64,000 nucleotides of DNA from positions 50,372 to 114,371 of IMG/VR virus record IMGVR_UViG_3300028045_000008, one strand, 5' to 3'. The notes below the pieces were generated by a model. That model was not told where the DNA came from. It saw only the letters and a list, made by a program, of their open reading frames with translations, and made no database searches. Position numbers and translations under genes: made by a program. The DNA is from a virus. The stretch's first letter is position 1. Each line of letters begins with the position of its first letter. Below are positions 18,708 through 27,504 of the stretch, piece after piece.

Positions 18708-18977
18708 ATGTTTAAGCCATGTAACCGTTATTTGATGATCGAGAGAACCCCCCAGCAGGAAAGCGAAAACCTAATAGCCCTCCCAGAGGGAGTTTTTAAG
18801 CCTGAGTCAGTTCACGAAAAAGTGAGAATTAAAGCCATTTCCTCTGACGTCCGACCGCCTTTGGCTGCTGATCAAGAAGCAGTAGTTTTGAGCAAAATGA
18901 TAGAAGAGGTGGAATTTGACAATAAAACTATCTATTTAGTATTAGAGAATTATGTATTAGGCATAATAGGAGGATAA
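18708..18977 (+). CDS. groES: GroES-like co-chaperonin
   Basis: This 89-residue protein matches GroES in length and layout: an initial RYLMIERTP strand, a mobile loop region around residues 15-32 (ENLIALPEG), and the closing strand YLVLENYVLGIIGG. It is diverged, like T4 gp31 or other phage co-chaperonins. Its partner is probably the phage GroEL at 36933 or host GroEL. It lies 3 bp after the RNR gene, about 18 kb from the chaperonin. Confidence 0.72.
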   Translation: MFKPCNRYLMIERTPQQESENLIALPEGVFKPESVHEKVRIKAISSDVRPPLAADQEAVVLSKMIEEVEFDNKTIYLVLENYVLGIIGG

Positions 18978-18982
18978 TACAG

Positions 18983-19144
18983 ATGACTACGAGTAATAAA
19001 GCTTTCCTTATTTTGATAAAAGATCTTATCAAAGAGGAAATGGAAAAGAAGCAGACTTTGCTTGAGGCTCCCTACTCAGGAAAGATGGACGAAATCTTGG
19101 TTGAGAAGCTGAATATTATTTTTAATAACAAGAAAAGCAAGTAA
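18983..19144 (+). CDS. Small hypothetical protein (53 aa)
   Basis: ATG 18983 follows AGGAGG with a short spacer and ends at TAA 19142-19144. The protein is charged and helical (KEEMEKKQ, ILVEKLNIIF) with no membrane segment. It fills the gap between GroES and the Rossmann-like protein in the same operon. No family recognised. Confidence 0.6.
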   Translation: MTTSNKAFLILIKDLIKEEMEKKQTLLEAPYSGKMDEILVEKLNIIFNNKKSK

Positions 19145-19162
19145 TCAAGGAGCGGGACCTCT

Positions 19163-20062
19163 GTGGTCACCTCATCAACATCCTCGAAAATAGACAAACA
19201 TGTCCACTATCATGAAAAGGTGGTAATCGGTTCAGGATTGAATTCTTTGCTGTATGCTTTTCTGGGTGGGCATTCCTGTATTTATGTTGGTGGAACCCCT
19301 CCATTTCGATTTGATTACGATGCGGAGTTCGGTAGAATGGGGCTCCTTGGCGTAAAGTCTGGAAATTTGCGTCAAATCTGGGAAAGGTTAATCTTGGCCC
19401 TATCTCTCGGCGGCCAACTCCCCATGGCAAATAAAACCTATTCGATAAATATACAAGATAACGTGATAAAAGCTTTCACCAACAATTCCAGACTAGGTAG
19501 GTTTCATTTTGATAAGCTTGTTATATTTGATGACAAGCTGCTCCGCGGCCTTCCCCCGATTACACGACGAGTGTCTGGAAAATCAAAGGTGATAGATTGG
19601 TACGACGTTCGTTCGGGCATGGAGCACGAGCATGACTTTTTCGAGACAGCAGAAGATTTTGTAAAAGAAATATACTTCTATCCATCCGATAGGTTTGGAA
19701 ATCAGAAATCCGATAGAGTCAGAAAAGACCTGGTAGCAGTATCTTATTTAGAAGAGGATCAAATAAAGAATTTCGAATTCTCAGACACAATGGCTAAATT
19801 TAAGATTCTGAAAATCATGAAAGAACTCGGAATAAAGGGCGCCCGAAACGGAAGGGACACATATAACCCAAATATATATCGATATTACTCTCCGAAAATC
19901 GAATCCGTCGAGAGACAAGTCATACCAAACGTAAGAAACTACTACCAGCAAGATGATAGATTTGAGTTTCGCTACGATACACCGAAAGAAATTTTAGAGA
20001 ACTTTGAAAACAATCCAAACACATATTCTTTTAAAATAAGTGAGTTTTTTGTTGACAAATAG
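19163..20062 (+). CDS. Rossmann-like NAD/FAD-binding protein of unknown role
   Basis: This 299-residue protein starts at GTG. Near residues 19-32 it has KVVIGSGLNSLLYAFL, a dinucleotide-binding turn as in FAD-dependent oxidoreductases, followed by CIYVGG. The rest lacks a recognisable catalytic motif and is shorter than most flavoproteins. It may be a phage-specific member of the oxidoreductase fold or a degenerate version. Its 3' end contains the promoter for the next operon. Confidence 0.5.
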   Translation: MVTSSTSSKIDKHVHYHEKVVIGSGLNSLLYAFLGGHSCIYVGGTPPFRFDYDAEFGRMGLLGVKSGNLRQIWERLILALSLGGQLPMANKTYSINIQDNVIKAFTNNSRLGRFHFDKLVIFDDKLLRGLPPITRRVSGKSKVIDWYDVRSGMEHEHDFFETAEDFVKEIYFYPSDRFGNQKSDRVRKDLVAVSYLEEDQIKNFEFSDTMAKFKILKIMKELGIKGARNGRDTYNPNIYRYYSPKIESVERQVIPNVRNYYQQDDRFEFRYDTPKEILENFENNPNTYSFKISEFFVDK

Positions 20063-20080
20063 ACGAGGCTGTGATATACT
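20052..20080 (+). promoter_or_regulatory. Sigma70-type promoter before the CPBP protease
   Basis: TTGACA at 20052-20057, a 17-bp spacer and TATACT at 20075-20080. The -35 overlaps the end of the preceding gene. Confidence 0.75.
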
Positions 20081-20102
20081 TTATTTGTAAGAGGAGGTAA
20101 AG

Positions 20103-20597
20103 TTGAGAAAATTTGCTAGATTTGTGGTTGACTTATTGGCCCTTCGGCCTATTCGAAAAATAGATATTCTACTTTCGATATTTCTCGCCATAATAGTGGG
20201 AACAGGCGCAACAAAGCTAGTAAATTTTATGATACGAAGAATGCCGGAGCATATTCCGGAGGGCTTAGAGAGGGCGAATGACATACTTAGAACTGCTGAT
20301 GGTCCTTTGCTATTATCGTTCTTATTCGGGGTCTGTGTTTTTGCCCCGATTCTGGAAGAAGTAATTTTTAGAGGAATTTTGTGGTGGCCCATTGAGAAAC
20401 TAGTTTCGAGCAATGTGGCACTCGTTGTTACTTCGGTGTTGTTTTCTTTAGCACACGTAGACCTTATTCATGTACTGGCTGTTTTCCCCCTGGGGGTCCT
20501 TTTTGGAATCTTAAGGAAGCGCTCAAAGAGTATTTGGCCAGCAATCATCGCTCACGCCGCAAATAATACGATGGCTTCTTTAAGTTTGATCTTTTGA
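20103..20597 (+). CDS. CPBP-family intramembrane metalloprotease
   Basis: This 164-residue membrane protein starts at TTG directly after AGAGGAGG. Hydrophobic segments lie at about 22-40, 72-95, 103-120, 122-140 and 148-164. The family signature EEVIFRG is at 85-91, followed by FSLAHV and HAANN, giving the Glu-Glu, Arg and two His/Asn sites of CAAX/Abi (CPBP) proteases. Bacterial members process peptides or confer immunity. In a phage the target is unknown; removal of a host envelope or defence peptide is one idea. Confidence 0.8.
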   Translation: MRKFARFVVDLLALRPIRKIDILLSIFLAIIVGTGATKLVNFMIRRMPEHIPEGLERANDILRTADGPLLLSFLFGVCVFAPILEEVIFRGILWWPIEKLVSSNVALVVTSVLFSLAHVDLIHVLAVFPLGVLFGILRKRSKSIWPAIIAHAANNTMASLSLIF

Positions 20598-20620
20598 GGC
20601 ACGGGTCACTACTTAGTGAC

Positions 20621-20821
20621 ATGGGACACTTGGAAGACATAGGTGAGACATACTTTGAACACTTGCGCCACGCATTTGAAATTGGTTCCGTTCTGCTTCT
20701 ATCTTCTTTCGCCCAGCTTTTTCACTCTTTTGTTCCTGACTTTCATCCTCCTTATGGATCGGATGTTGACTCACTAATCAAGTTTCTGGAGTCGAAAAAG
20801 GCAGGAAACCGCCATGATTAA
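20621..20821 (+). CDS. DUF6356-like small protein
   Basis: From ATG 20621 the 66-residue protein begins HLEDIGETYFEHLRHAF, which I recognise as the DUF6356-like pattern, then has one hydrophobic helix and ends at a short Gly/Asp segment. An in-frame TTG at 20594 would add nine residues but overlaps the CPBP stop. No strong ribosome site is visible for either start, suggesting translational coupling to the CPBP gene. Confidence 0.65.
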   Translation: MGHLEDIGETYFEHLRHAFEIGSVLLLSSFAQLFHSFVPDFHPPYGSDVDSLIKFLESKKAGNRHD

Positions 20822-21161
20822 AAAGCCAATTATAGTAAGAAATAGCAGAATCCCAGCTTTGTTGAGTTGGGTGATCAAAATATATGCAATCACATTGTTT
20901 CCATTTGTTTTTATTCGAGACCACGGAGATGAGGTTACGATTACTCACGAAACAATCCACCATCATCAATACTTGGAAACTCTCGTTATAGGCTTCCCAA
21001 TTATCTATCTTGCTGATTGGCTCGTGGGCCTCATAAAATACCGTGATTCAGAGAAAGCATATTATCAGATTCGATTTGAACAAGAAGCCTACAACAATGA
21101 TCTTTACGAAGATTACTTAGAAAAAAGAAAGTTGTTTTCTTGGTTGAAATATAAAATTTAA
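20814..21161 (+). CDS. Membrane-linked HExxH-type putative metallopeptidase
   Basis: The product has 115 residues with a hydrophobic segment near 14-33, then THETIHHHQYLE (about 43-54), a second hydrophobic segment and FEQEAY near 88-93. The His-Glu...His plus a downstream Glu resembles a small zinc peptidase family with a membrane anchor seen in bacteria. It overlaps the previous gene by 8 bp. Together with CPBP it makes a small group of membrane-protease candidates. Confidence 0.6.
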   Translation: MIKKPIIVRNSRIPALLSWVIKIYAITLFPFVFIRDHGDEVTITHETIHHHQYLETLVIGFPIIYLADWLVGLIKYRDSEKAYYQIRFEQEAYNNDLYEDYLEKRKLFSWLKYKI

Positions 21162-21240
21162 TTTATACAAGAGGTGAGAAATATCTGCTTATCATCTATC
21201 GGGAATAGTTCCAGTTTCAGGTCAGCCACTTGATTTCAGG

Positions 21241-22065
21241 ATGGATTGGCACGATTCGATGATGCCGATCGCCCCAGACTATCTGGCGGTCGAACGTGCT
21301 GTGTACGAGTGCGCCTGGGCTGGCTGCGAGACTATTTGGATTGTTTGTAACGATGATATGGCGCCGCTGATCCGCCACCGGCTGGGGGAGTGGATTCATG
21401 ATCCTGTTTGGATTGGGAGAAGGCTCGATCCATATCCCTCCCAGACAAGAAAGCAAATTCCAATATTTTACGTGCCAGTCCGTGCAAAAGATATTGGAAA
21501 GAGGGATTGCTTGGCTTGGAGTGTTTTGCACGGCGCTGTCACTGCTTTCGAAATCTCTGCTCGCTTGAGCAAATGGGTGATACCAACAAGAAACTATGTT
21601 GCTTTCCCTTACGGAGTTTATAATCCGGAGATCCTCCGAGAACACAGAAAAAATATCTCCAGTGCCAGACCGTTCATGCTAGCCCGCAATGGCAAGACCG
21701 TTCAGGATGGAGAATATCTCGGTTTTACCTTTGATAAAGACGATTTTGTGGCATCGCGCCGAAAGATTCGCGAGGGCACAGGGAAATATAATTCCAAAGT
21801 TCTAGAAGACGGCTTATATCCCAGGGAGAAGCTGCCAAAAGAAGAAAGATACTCTGCGCGCTATTTTTCCCTTGACAAAATCTTCAAATCTGTTATAATA
21901 GATATAGAAAACAAAGTAGAAGTCCCATGGTATCACAACATAGATTCTTGGGATGGTTATTGCAATTACTTGGGATCAGAAGAGCGAAAGCTGGTTGAAA
22001 GACCTCACCCAATCTTTATGAAATACCACGAATGGAATGAAATAGGAGTTGATGATGAAAGCTGA
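21241..22065 (+). CDS. Nucleotidyltransferase-like protein of unknown role
   Basis: From ATG 21241 the protein has 274 residues. The frame is open upstream to 21178, and the translated upstream part (LSGIVPVSGQPLDFRMDW) looks coding. A GAGGTG site sits just before an ATA codon at 21181, so initiation may be upstream and non-canonical. The N-terminal half, with AVYECAWAGCETIWIV and VPVRAKDIGKRD, has the alternating strand-helix layout of sugar-nucleotide transferases, but no metal-binding motif is certain. The gene overlaps the next one. Confidence 0.5.
   Translation: MDWHDSMMPIAPDYLAVERAVYECAWAGCETIWIVCNDDMAPLIRHRLGEWIHDPVWIGRRLDPYPSQTRKQIPIFYVPVRAKDIGKRDCLAWSVLHGAVTAFEISARLSKWVIPTRNYVAFPYGVYNPEILREHRKNISSARPFMLARNGKTVQDGEYLGFTFDKDDFVASRRKIREGTGKYNSKVLEDGLYPREKLPKEERYSARYFSLDKIFKSVIIDIENKVEVPWYHNIDSWDGYCNYLGSEERKLVERPHPIFMKYHEWNEIGVDDES
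21872..21899 (+). promoter_or_regulatory. Possible intragenic promoter
   Basis: TTGACA at 21872-21877 and TATAAT at 21894-21899 have a 16-bp spacer inside the coding region. It would drive the nuclease-like gene and DnaE downstream. Confidence 0.4.
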
Positions 22066-22630
22066 GAATTTGAGGGAAGCCAGGCAGATAGAGCAATATG
22101 GGCTCACTGGAGATCCAAAAGAGGGCCGCGGCGCCTGTTGGCTCCCAGACGCCGCATTCTTGGGTGGCGAACCCATAGAGCTTAAGACGGGCCAAAGAAG
22201 GCGCCGCAAGGATGGCTCATGGGGGTCAGGCCAATTCTCTACAACCAGAAATTATACCTTGAGGTGCCTCAATTCGAATGCATATGCCAAAAATGTACAT
22301 TGGGTGCTGACATATTATGATAAAAATAATGACAGCCAGTTCTATGAGCATTGGTATTGCGCACCAGGCTGGCTTGAGGGATGGCAAAAACAACAACAGT
22401 TCAAATTAATGTACGGTAAAGAGACTCGTCTGAAAGAACTGCTGCATGCTGCAGGCCCAACTGACCTACGCGACATTCTTATTAGGAAAATTCACCTGAA
22501 TGATCCAAAGATTTCCTCGACATACATCGAGAATAATCCCCTGTGCGTTCAATTCGATGGCACACCAGAGGGATTATTGGAAGCGAAAGAAAAACTAGAA
22601 ATAGGAGTAGATGATGAAACTAATGAGTAA
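22055..22630 (+). CDS. Putative PD-(D/E)XK-fold protein
   Basis: The product has 191 residues; ATG 22055 lies 6 nt after AGGAG and overlaps the preceding stop. Residues near 28-45 read WLPDAAFLGGEPIELKTGQ, an Asp followed by Glu-x-Lys as in PD-(D/E)XK nucleases, then a run of Arg/Lys and aromatic-rich strands. This could be a recombination or anti-host nuclease. The motif is short, so the call is tentative. It precedes the DnaE gene. Confidence 0.45.
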   Translation: MKAENLREARQIEQYGLTGDPKEGRGACWLPDAAFLGGEPIELKTGQRRRRKDGSWGSGQFSTTRNYTLRCLNSNAYAKNVHWVLTYYDKNNDSQFYEHWYCAPGWLEGWQKQQQFKLMYGKETRLKELLHAAGPTDLRDILIRKIHLNDPKISSTYIENNPLCVQFDGTPEGLLEAKEKLEIGVDDETNE

Positions 22631-22799
22631 CACAAAAAAGCAGTTGGTGATTTTGCTAGAGGGGCATCAGCACAAGCTGTCGACTATTCAGATGTCCGCA
22701 GGGCGCTTGCGAAAAGAGATTTTTGATTTGAATCTTGACGCGGAAACACGACAAAAAGTCATTGCCAAGATTGATAAACATATTGACAATTTAGCTTAG
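22614..22799 (+). CDS. Small helical protein (61 aa)
   Basis: The start ATG 22614 is 6 nt after AGGAG and overlaps the previous stop. The protein is helical and charged, with two amphipathic segments separated near LNLDAE. It precedes DnaE by 9 bp. No family recognised. Confidence 0.55.
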   Translation: MKLMSNTKKQLVILLEGHQHKLSTIQMSAGRLRKEIFDLNLDAETRQKVIAKIDKHIDNLA

Positions 22800-22808
22800 G
22801 GAATATCA

Positions 22809-25800
22809 ATGAAAAAAAAGAACACCACTATTCCGTTTGTGGGTCTTCATGCGCATTCCGTAGCTGGATCCATTTTCGATGCCCTGGGATATCCCCAAGA
22901 ACATATGGACTTTGCCTATGAAAATGGTATGGATGCCTTGGCCCTCACGGATCATGGAAATTTAAATGGCCTTCCCCACCAAGTGCTTCACGCCAAAAAG
23001 ATGAAGGACGCTGGAAAAGAATTCAAGCCTATTTTCGGAGTAGAGGCGTATTTCCTTCCTTCCCTGGATGAGTGGAGGGAGGATTACGAGAAGGCCAAAG
23101 AGGATAAGAAGAAGAGGAAGACACTGAGTAAAGATGTCACTGCTACGACAGTGGAAGACGAGGAAGCCTCAAAGAAGAGTGTAAGAAACATTCTTAATCG
23201 CCGCCGCCATCTCATTCTGTTGGCACAAGACCAGGAGGGCTTGAATAACCTTTTCGCAATGATCTCAGAATCCTTTGGTCCGGATAATTATTATCGCTAC
23301 CCTCGTGTCGATTACAAGACTCTAAAAAAGTATTCTAAGGGCGTCATAGGCGCATCTGCTTGTCTGGGTGGTGTGTATGCTGGTAACTACTGGGAAAACC
23401 GCGAGGAAGGCGAGTTAGCGGTCCTTAGCGCCATGCGTGAGACTACAAAACAAATGATTGATGTCTTCGGTGACCGCTGGTATGGCGAACTTCAATGGAA
23501 CAATATTCCAGAGCAGCACGAACTTAATAAATACATTATCAAAATGCATGAAGAGTTTGGGATTGAATTAGTCTCGACCTCCGACTCCCACTACCCAAAC
23601 CCAAATGCTTGGAGAGACCGGGAGCTTTATAAAAAACTTGGCTGGCTTGGCAAGCCCCGCCCAGGTTATGAGAGTTCTGAGCTTCCGTCAGGAGTCGAGG
23701 AGATTGGTTATGAGCTTTATCCCCGCAATGGCAATCAGATGTGGGAGGCATACAAGAAATATTCAGAATCCTGCGGCGTTGAATACGATGACGATTTGGT
23801 GATGAATTCAATTACCAATACATATCGTATCGCCCATGAAAGAATCGAAGACTTCCTCCCAGATAATACAGTTCGACTTCCAGACTTTGTTATTCCCGCG
23901 GGAGAGACAGCAGACTCAGCCCTCGAAAAATTCTGTATCGAGGGCCTCCGAGGCCTAGGACTACACATTAAAGAGGAATATACTGACCGCTTGCGCATGG
24001 AGCTTGAGGTCATCTCTGATAGGGGTTTCTCCAAATATTTCTTGACGATGAATCAGGTTAGCCAGAAGGCAAATGAAGTGATGCTCGCTGGCCCAGGCAG
24101 AGGTTCTGCTGCAGGCTCCCTTGTTGCGTATGCTCTGAATATTACGCAGGTCGACCCACTCAAATACGGCCTACAGTTCTCTCGATTCATGCGGTCAGAC
24201 GCGACCGACTATCCCGATATCGATTACGATGTGGCAGATAGTATGGGATTGAAGGAGATACTGATTAGAGAGTGGGGAGAGGATAAAGTTGCTCCAATCT
24301 CAAACTGGAACACTCTCCAGCTTAAGAGTCTTATCAAGGATATCTCCAAATTTTATGGGATATCTTTTAGCGAAGTAAATGATGTGACATCTGTCATGAT
24401 GACTGAGGCCATCGGCCCAGCTAAAATGAAACACGGCATCAAGACTGGGATTTACAATCCAACCTTCGAAGAGGTGATGGAATTCAGTAGCACGCTCAAG
24501 GGCTTCTTGAGCCGATATCCACACGTAAAGACCCACGTTGAGGTTCTTTATGGTCAGGTCCGATCCTGTTCCCGTCATGCAGGCGGCATCGTGATCGGGG
24601 AAGATCTGAATAGCAGGATGCCACTCATTAACTCTGGGGGTGTCCGACAAACCCCATGGTCTGAGGGGCAAAACGTTCGCCACTTGGAGCCCATGGGCTT
24701 CATCAAATTTGATGTTCTTGGGCTTTCTACTCTTAAGATGATTGACGGAGCGATCTATCATATTCTCCGACGCCATCATGGCATTGAGAATCCAACATTC
24801 GAGGACATTAAAAGCTTCTATGATAAGAACTTGCATCCGGACGTGATGGATTTCAGCGATCAGAAGGTGTATAAGAACATATTCCATGCTGGGAAGTGGG
24901 CAGGAGTCTTCCAGTTCACTGAAGCTGGAGCCCAGAGATTCTGCCAACAAGCGAAACCGACAAACTTGATTGACCTCGCAGCTATTACTTCCATCTACCG
25001 CCCCGGCCCACTAGGCGCCAATGTTCACAACGATTACGTTGAGGCTAGAAATAATCCACATCGAATAAATTTCTTCAATGACGAGCATCGCTCCGTGACG
25101 GAGGAGACATTCGGATTCCTAATCTTTCAAGAGCAGATTGCAGAATTGGCACATCGGCTTGGAAAAGATTTATCTCTCGATGAGGGGAATGCACTGCGCA
25201 AGGTCTTGACGAAGAAAGGGACAGGAAAGGAGGCTCAAGTTAAGAAGGTCTTGCGATCAAAATTCCTGGATGGGTGTGAAGAGCGAGGTTTACAGAGCGG
25301 GACTGGTGAGGGACTTTGGAAAACATTCGAATACTTTTCTGGCTATGGTTTCAATAAATCTCACGCCGTATCATATTGCATCATTTCATTCCAGTGTGCA
25401 TGGTTACTTAACTATTATCAGGTGGAGTGGCTCGCAGCTTTTCTGGATAAAGAGCCAGAGACTCGAAAAGAGAGGGCTATCAATGTGGCCAAGTCTTTCG
25501 GCCTTGAAATCAAGAGCCTCAATGTTAACTCATCCGGCCGGGTGTGGGAAATTTCCGATGATGGGAAAACCCTGATCCAGCCACTGTCCTCAATCAAGGG
25601 CCTGGGAGATGCTGCTATTGATCAGATAACCCTCAATCGCCCGTTTAATACCGTGGAAGAGTTCCTGTTCAATGAGAGCATTACTTATTCTAAATTGAAC
25701 AAAAAGAGTCTTGACGTGCTCTGTCGTAGTGGGGCCTTGGACTGCCTCGTCGACAAGAGGTTTACTGGCGCCAAACACTTTTGGACGGCAATCTGCATTG

Positions 25801-26246
25801 ATCGCCCACGAAAGGAAAAGAATCTGATAGAGAACATTGAGAATCCAGTCTATTCTGAAGAAGGTGATTTTTCTGACGAGGAGAAGATAGGATACTTGGT
25901 ACAGTTGACTGGGGTATTTCCTTTCAACAAAGTCATGAAACCAGAAATATACAAACAATTAAATGAAGCTTTTATTCCGCCCATCGCGAATTACGATCCA
26001 GAGCTTTGCGAAGTGGTGTGGTTTATTCCCCGAACAGTGACAACGAAGAGGACAAAAAATGGAAAGCCGTATTGGATCCTTGAAGTTGTCGATGACACGA
26101 ACACCCTAACTCGCATTCGATGTTGGGGAGTACAGCAGTATGATAGGATTCATATCAATAAGCCATACATGGCAAAATTAGAGTATAACGAGAAGTGGGG
26201 TTTCTCGACTCGAAGCCTTCGAAGAAATTTTAGAGTTTTAGCTTGA
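22809..26246 (+). CDS. dnaE: DNA polymerase III alpha subunit (DnaE, family C)
   Basis: This 1145-residue replicative polymerase starts with a PHP domain (GLHAHSVAGS at 12-21, then LALTDHGNLNG). Active-site Asp residues are in PDIDYDVAD (Asp470 and Asp472) and FDVLGLSTL (Asp635). The Gly-rich GPGRGSAAGSLVAY near 426-439 and GYGFNKSHAVSYC near 840-852 are family hallmarks. An OB-like domain is at the C-terminus. Full-length DnaE is unusual in phages and coexists here with a short family A polymerase. It is probably the main replicase. Confidence 0.92.
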   Translation: MKKKNTTIPFVGLHAHSVAGSIFDALGYPQEHMDFAYENGMDALALTDHGNLNGLPHQVLHAKKMKDAGKEFKPIFGVEAYFLPSLDEWREDYEKAKEDKKKRKTLSKDVTATTVEDEEASKKSVRNILNRRRHLILLAQDQEGLNNLFAMISESFGPDNYYRYPRVDYKTLKKYSKGVIGASACLGGVYAGNYWENREEGELAVLSAMRETTKQMIDVFGDRWYGELQWNNIPEQHELNKYIIKMHEEFGIELVSTSDSHYPNPNAWRDRELYKKLGWLGKPRPGYESSELPSGVEEIGYELYPRNGNQMWEAYKKYSESCGVEYDDDLVMNSITNTYRIAHERIEDFLPDNTVRLPDFVIPAGETADSALEKFCIEGLRGLGLHIKEEYTDRLRMELEVISDRGFSKYFLTMNQVSQKANEVMLAGPGRGSAAGSLVAYALNITQVDPLKYGLQFSRFMRSDATDYPDIDYDVADSMGLKEILIREWGEDKVAPISNWNTLQLKSLIKDISKFYGISFSEVNDVTSVMMTEAIGPAKMKHGIKTGIYNPTFEEVMEFSSTLKGFLSRYPHVKTHVEVLYGQVRSCSRHAGGIVIGEDLNSRMPLINSGGVRQTPWSEGQNVRHLEPMGFIKFDVLGLSTLKMIDGAIYHILRRHHGIENPTFEDIKSFYDKNLHPDVMDFSDQKVYKNIFHAGKWAGVFQFTEAGAQRFCQQAKPTNLIDLAAITSIYRPGPLGANVHNDYVEARNNPHRINFFNDEHRSVTEETFGFLIFQEQIAELAHRLGKDLSLDEGNALRKVLTKKGTGKEAQVKKVLRSKFLDGCEERGLQSGTGEGLWKTFEYFSGYGFNKSHAVSYCIISFQCAWLLNYYQVEWLAAFLDKEPETRKERAINVAKSFGLEIKSLNVNSSGRVWEISDDGKTLIQPLSSIKGLGDAAIDQITLNRPFNTVEEFLFNESITYSKLNKKSLDVLCRSGALDCLVDKRFTGAKHFWTAICIDRPRKEKNLIENIENPVYSEEGDFSDEEKIGYLVQLTGVFPFNKVMKPEIYKQLNEAFIPPIANYDPELCEVVWFIPRTVTTKRTKNGKPYWILEVVDDTNTLTRIRCWGVQQYDRIHINKPYMAKLEYNEKWGFSTRSLRRNFRVLA

Positions 26247-26271
26247 CACGATAAGGGATGTGTGATATATT
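26243..26271 (+). promoter_or_regulatory. Sigma70-type promoter
   Basis: TTGACA at 26243-26248, overlapping the dnaE stop, a 17-bp spacer and TATATT at 26266-26271. It drives the 26297 gene and purA. Confidence 0.78.
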
Positions 26272-26296
26272 AATAGAGTATACAGAGGAGAGTGTA

Positions 26297-26482
26297 ATGA
26301 AATTTACGAACGTAATTACTAAGATTGAGTTTAGTCAAGAAGACATCCGAACCGCGCTAGCCGATTATGTGGATTTGAACCATCATCGCCCTGGTTTGGC
26401 AGATAGTATTCGCAAGAATAAATTTAAAGTCACAGAGTCTCCAAACGGAAACTTTAGTATCAAAGTACTCTCTGTAAAATAA
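26297..26482 (+). CDS. Small hypothetical protein (61 aa)
   Basis: ATG 26297 is preceded by GAGGAG and the promoter TATATT lies 25 bp upstream. The protein is mixed alpha/beta with SQEDIRTALADYV and a closing beta hairpin (NGNFSIKVLSVK). An in-frame ATG at 26258 lies within the promoter and is unlikely. It resembles small phage early proteins; no family recognised. Confidence 0.6.
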   Translation: MKFTNVITKIEFSQEDIRTALADYVDLNHHRPGLADSIRKNKFKVTESPNGNFSIKVLSVK

Positions 26483-26502
26483 GTTTTTAATTTGGAGTTT
26501 AG

Positions 26503-27504
26503 ATGTTACAAATCGACATTATTTTGGGAGTGCAGCATGGTGACGAAGGAAAAGGAAAGGTCACCCATCACTTATTGAACGGGGGAGATTATACTCACTG
26601 TATTCGCTACAATGGAGGCTGCAACGCTGGTCACACAATCTATCATAACGGGAAAAAGTTCGTCACACACCATATTCCGGCCGGCGTCTTCTTTGGAGTA
26701 AAAAGTATAATTGGCCCAGGATGTATCGTTGATATTGATAAATTCTTTGAAGAGATCCAGATGCTGAGGGATGGCGGAATCGACGTCGATAGCAAAATAT
26801 TTATTGCTAAAAATGCACACGTCATACAGGGGAAGCACACCGACGCTGACGCGAATGAGATTCGCCTAGGCACCACCAGGACGGGCAATGGTCCGTGCTA
26901 TAGCGATAAGTATGCCAGGGTTGGTTCGCGCGCAGAATCGTTTGCTCGCCTTGTGCCTTACCTCGTCGATATGTACGAGGAATTTTATATTGCGAACAGT
27001 AACGCTACAGTTTTGTGCGAAGGGGCCCAGGGCTTCGCTCTCGACGTCGATTGGGGAGACTATCCGTATGTCACCAGCAGCCATTGTACTACAGCCGGAG
27101 CCCTCCTGAACGGTTTCCCTCCCAAGTCAATACGGAGTGTTTATGGTGTTGCAAAAGTATACGAAACTTATGTCGGTTCAAAGAATTTCCAGCCAAGCAG
27201 AGAGGTATTCGAAAAGATTCAGGCTGTCGGTAAAGAATATGGAGCCACTACTGGCCGAAGACGCCAATGTAACTGGATGAATTTGAGCACCCTAAACCGA
27301 GCCTTGAAGATAAACGGAGTGGATCACCTAATAATCAACAAACTTGATGTGTTAGAGGAGGTCGGAGAATGGGCCGTAGAAATCGGATATCCGGAAAACA
27401 GTTCTATGTTATCTTTCTGTAACAAAGATCAGTTCTGTGATTACATTACTCGATATTTTGACGGAGTGGATATTACTTTTTCCTCAAGTCCGGAGAGAAT
27501 CTGA
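26503..27504 (+). CDS. purA: Short (archaeal-type length) adenylosuccinate synthetase
   Basis: This 333-residue enzyme joins IMP and aspartate using GTP on the way to AMP. GDEGKGK is at 13-19 with the catalytic Asp14 kept. NAGHT is at 41-45, EGAQG plus YPYVTSS in the middle, TTGRRR near 249-254 and INKLDVL near 280. About 100 residues are missing compared with bacterial PurA (about 430), as in archaeal PurA and phage PurZ. As I recall, canonical PurZ replaces the catalytic Asp, so this looks like a true PurA or a PurZ0-like form. Its pairing with the 31359 enzyme suggests purine rerouting. Confidence 0.85.
   Translation: MLQIDIILGVQHGDEGKGKVTHHLLNGGDYTHCIRYNGGCNAGHTIYHNGKKFVTHHIPAGVFFGVKSIIGPGCIVDIDKFFEEIQMLRDGGIDVDSKIFIAKNAHVIQGKHTDADANEIRLGTTRTGNGPCYSDKYARVGSRAESFARLVPYLVDMYEEFYIANSNATVLCEGAQGFALDVDWGDYPYVTSSHCTTAGALLNGFPPKSIRSVYGVAKVYETYVGSKNFQPSREVFEKIQAVGKEYGATTGRRRQCNWMNLSTLNRALKINGVDHLIINKLDVLEEVGEWAVEIGYPENSSMLSFCNKDQFCDYITRYFDGVDITFSSSPERI

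Noticed and set aside
26503-27504. Canonical PurZ (2-aminoadenine Z-genome synthesis)
   Set aside because: The catalytic Asp of PurA is kept and no DatZ or MazZ partner was recognised. A PurZ0-like function remains possible and is kept as a finding, but not called.
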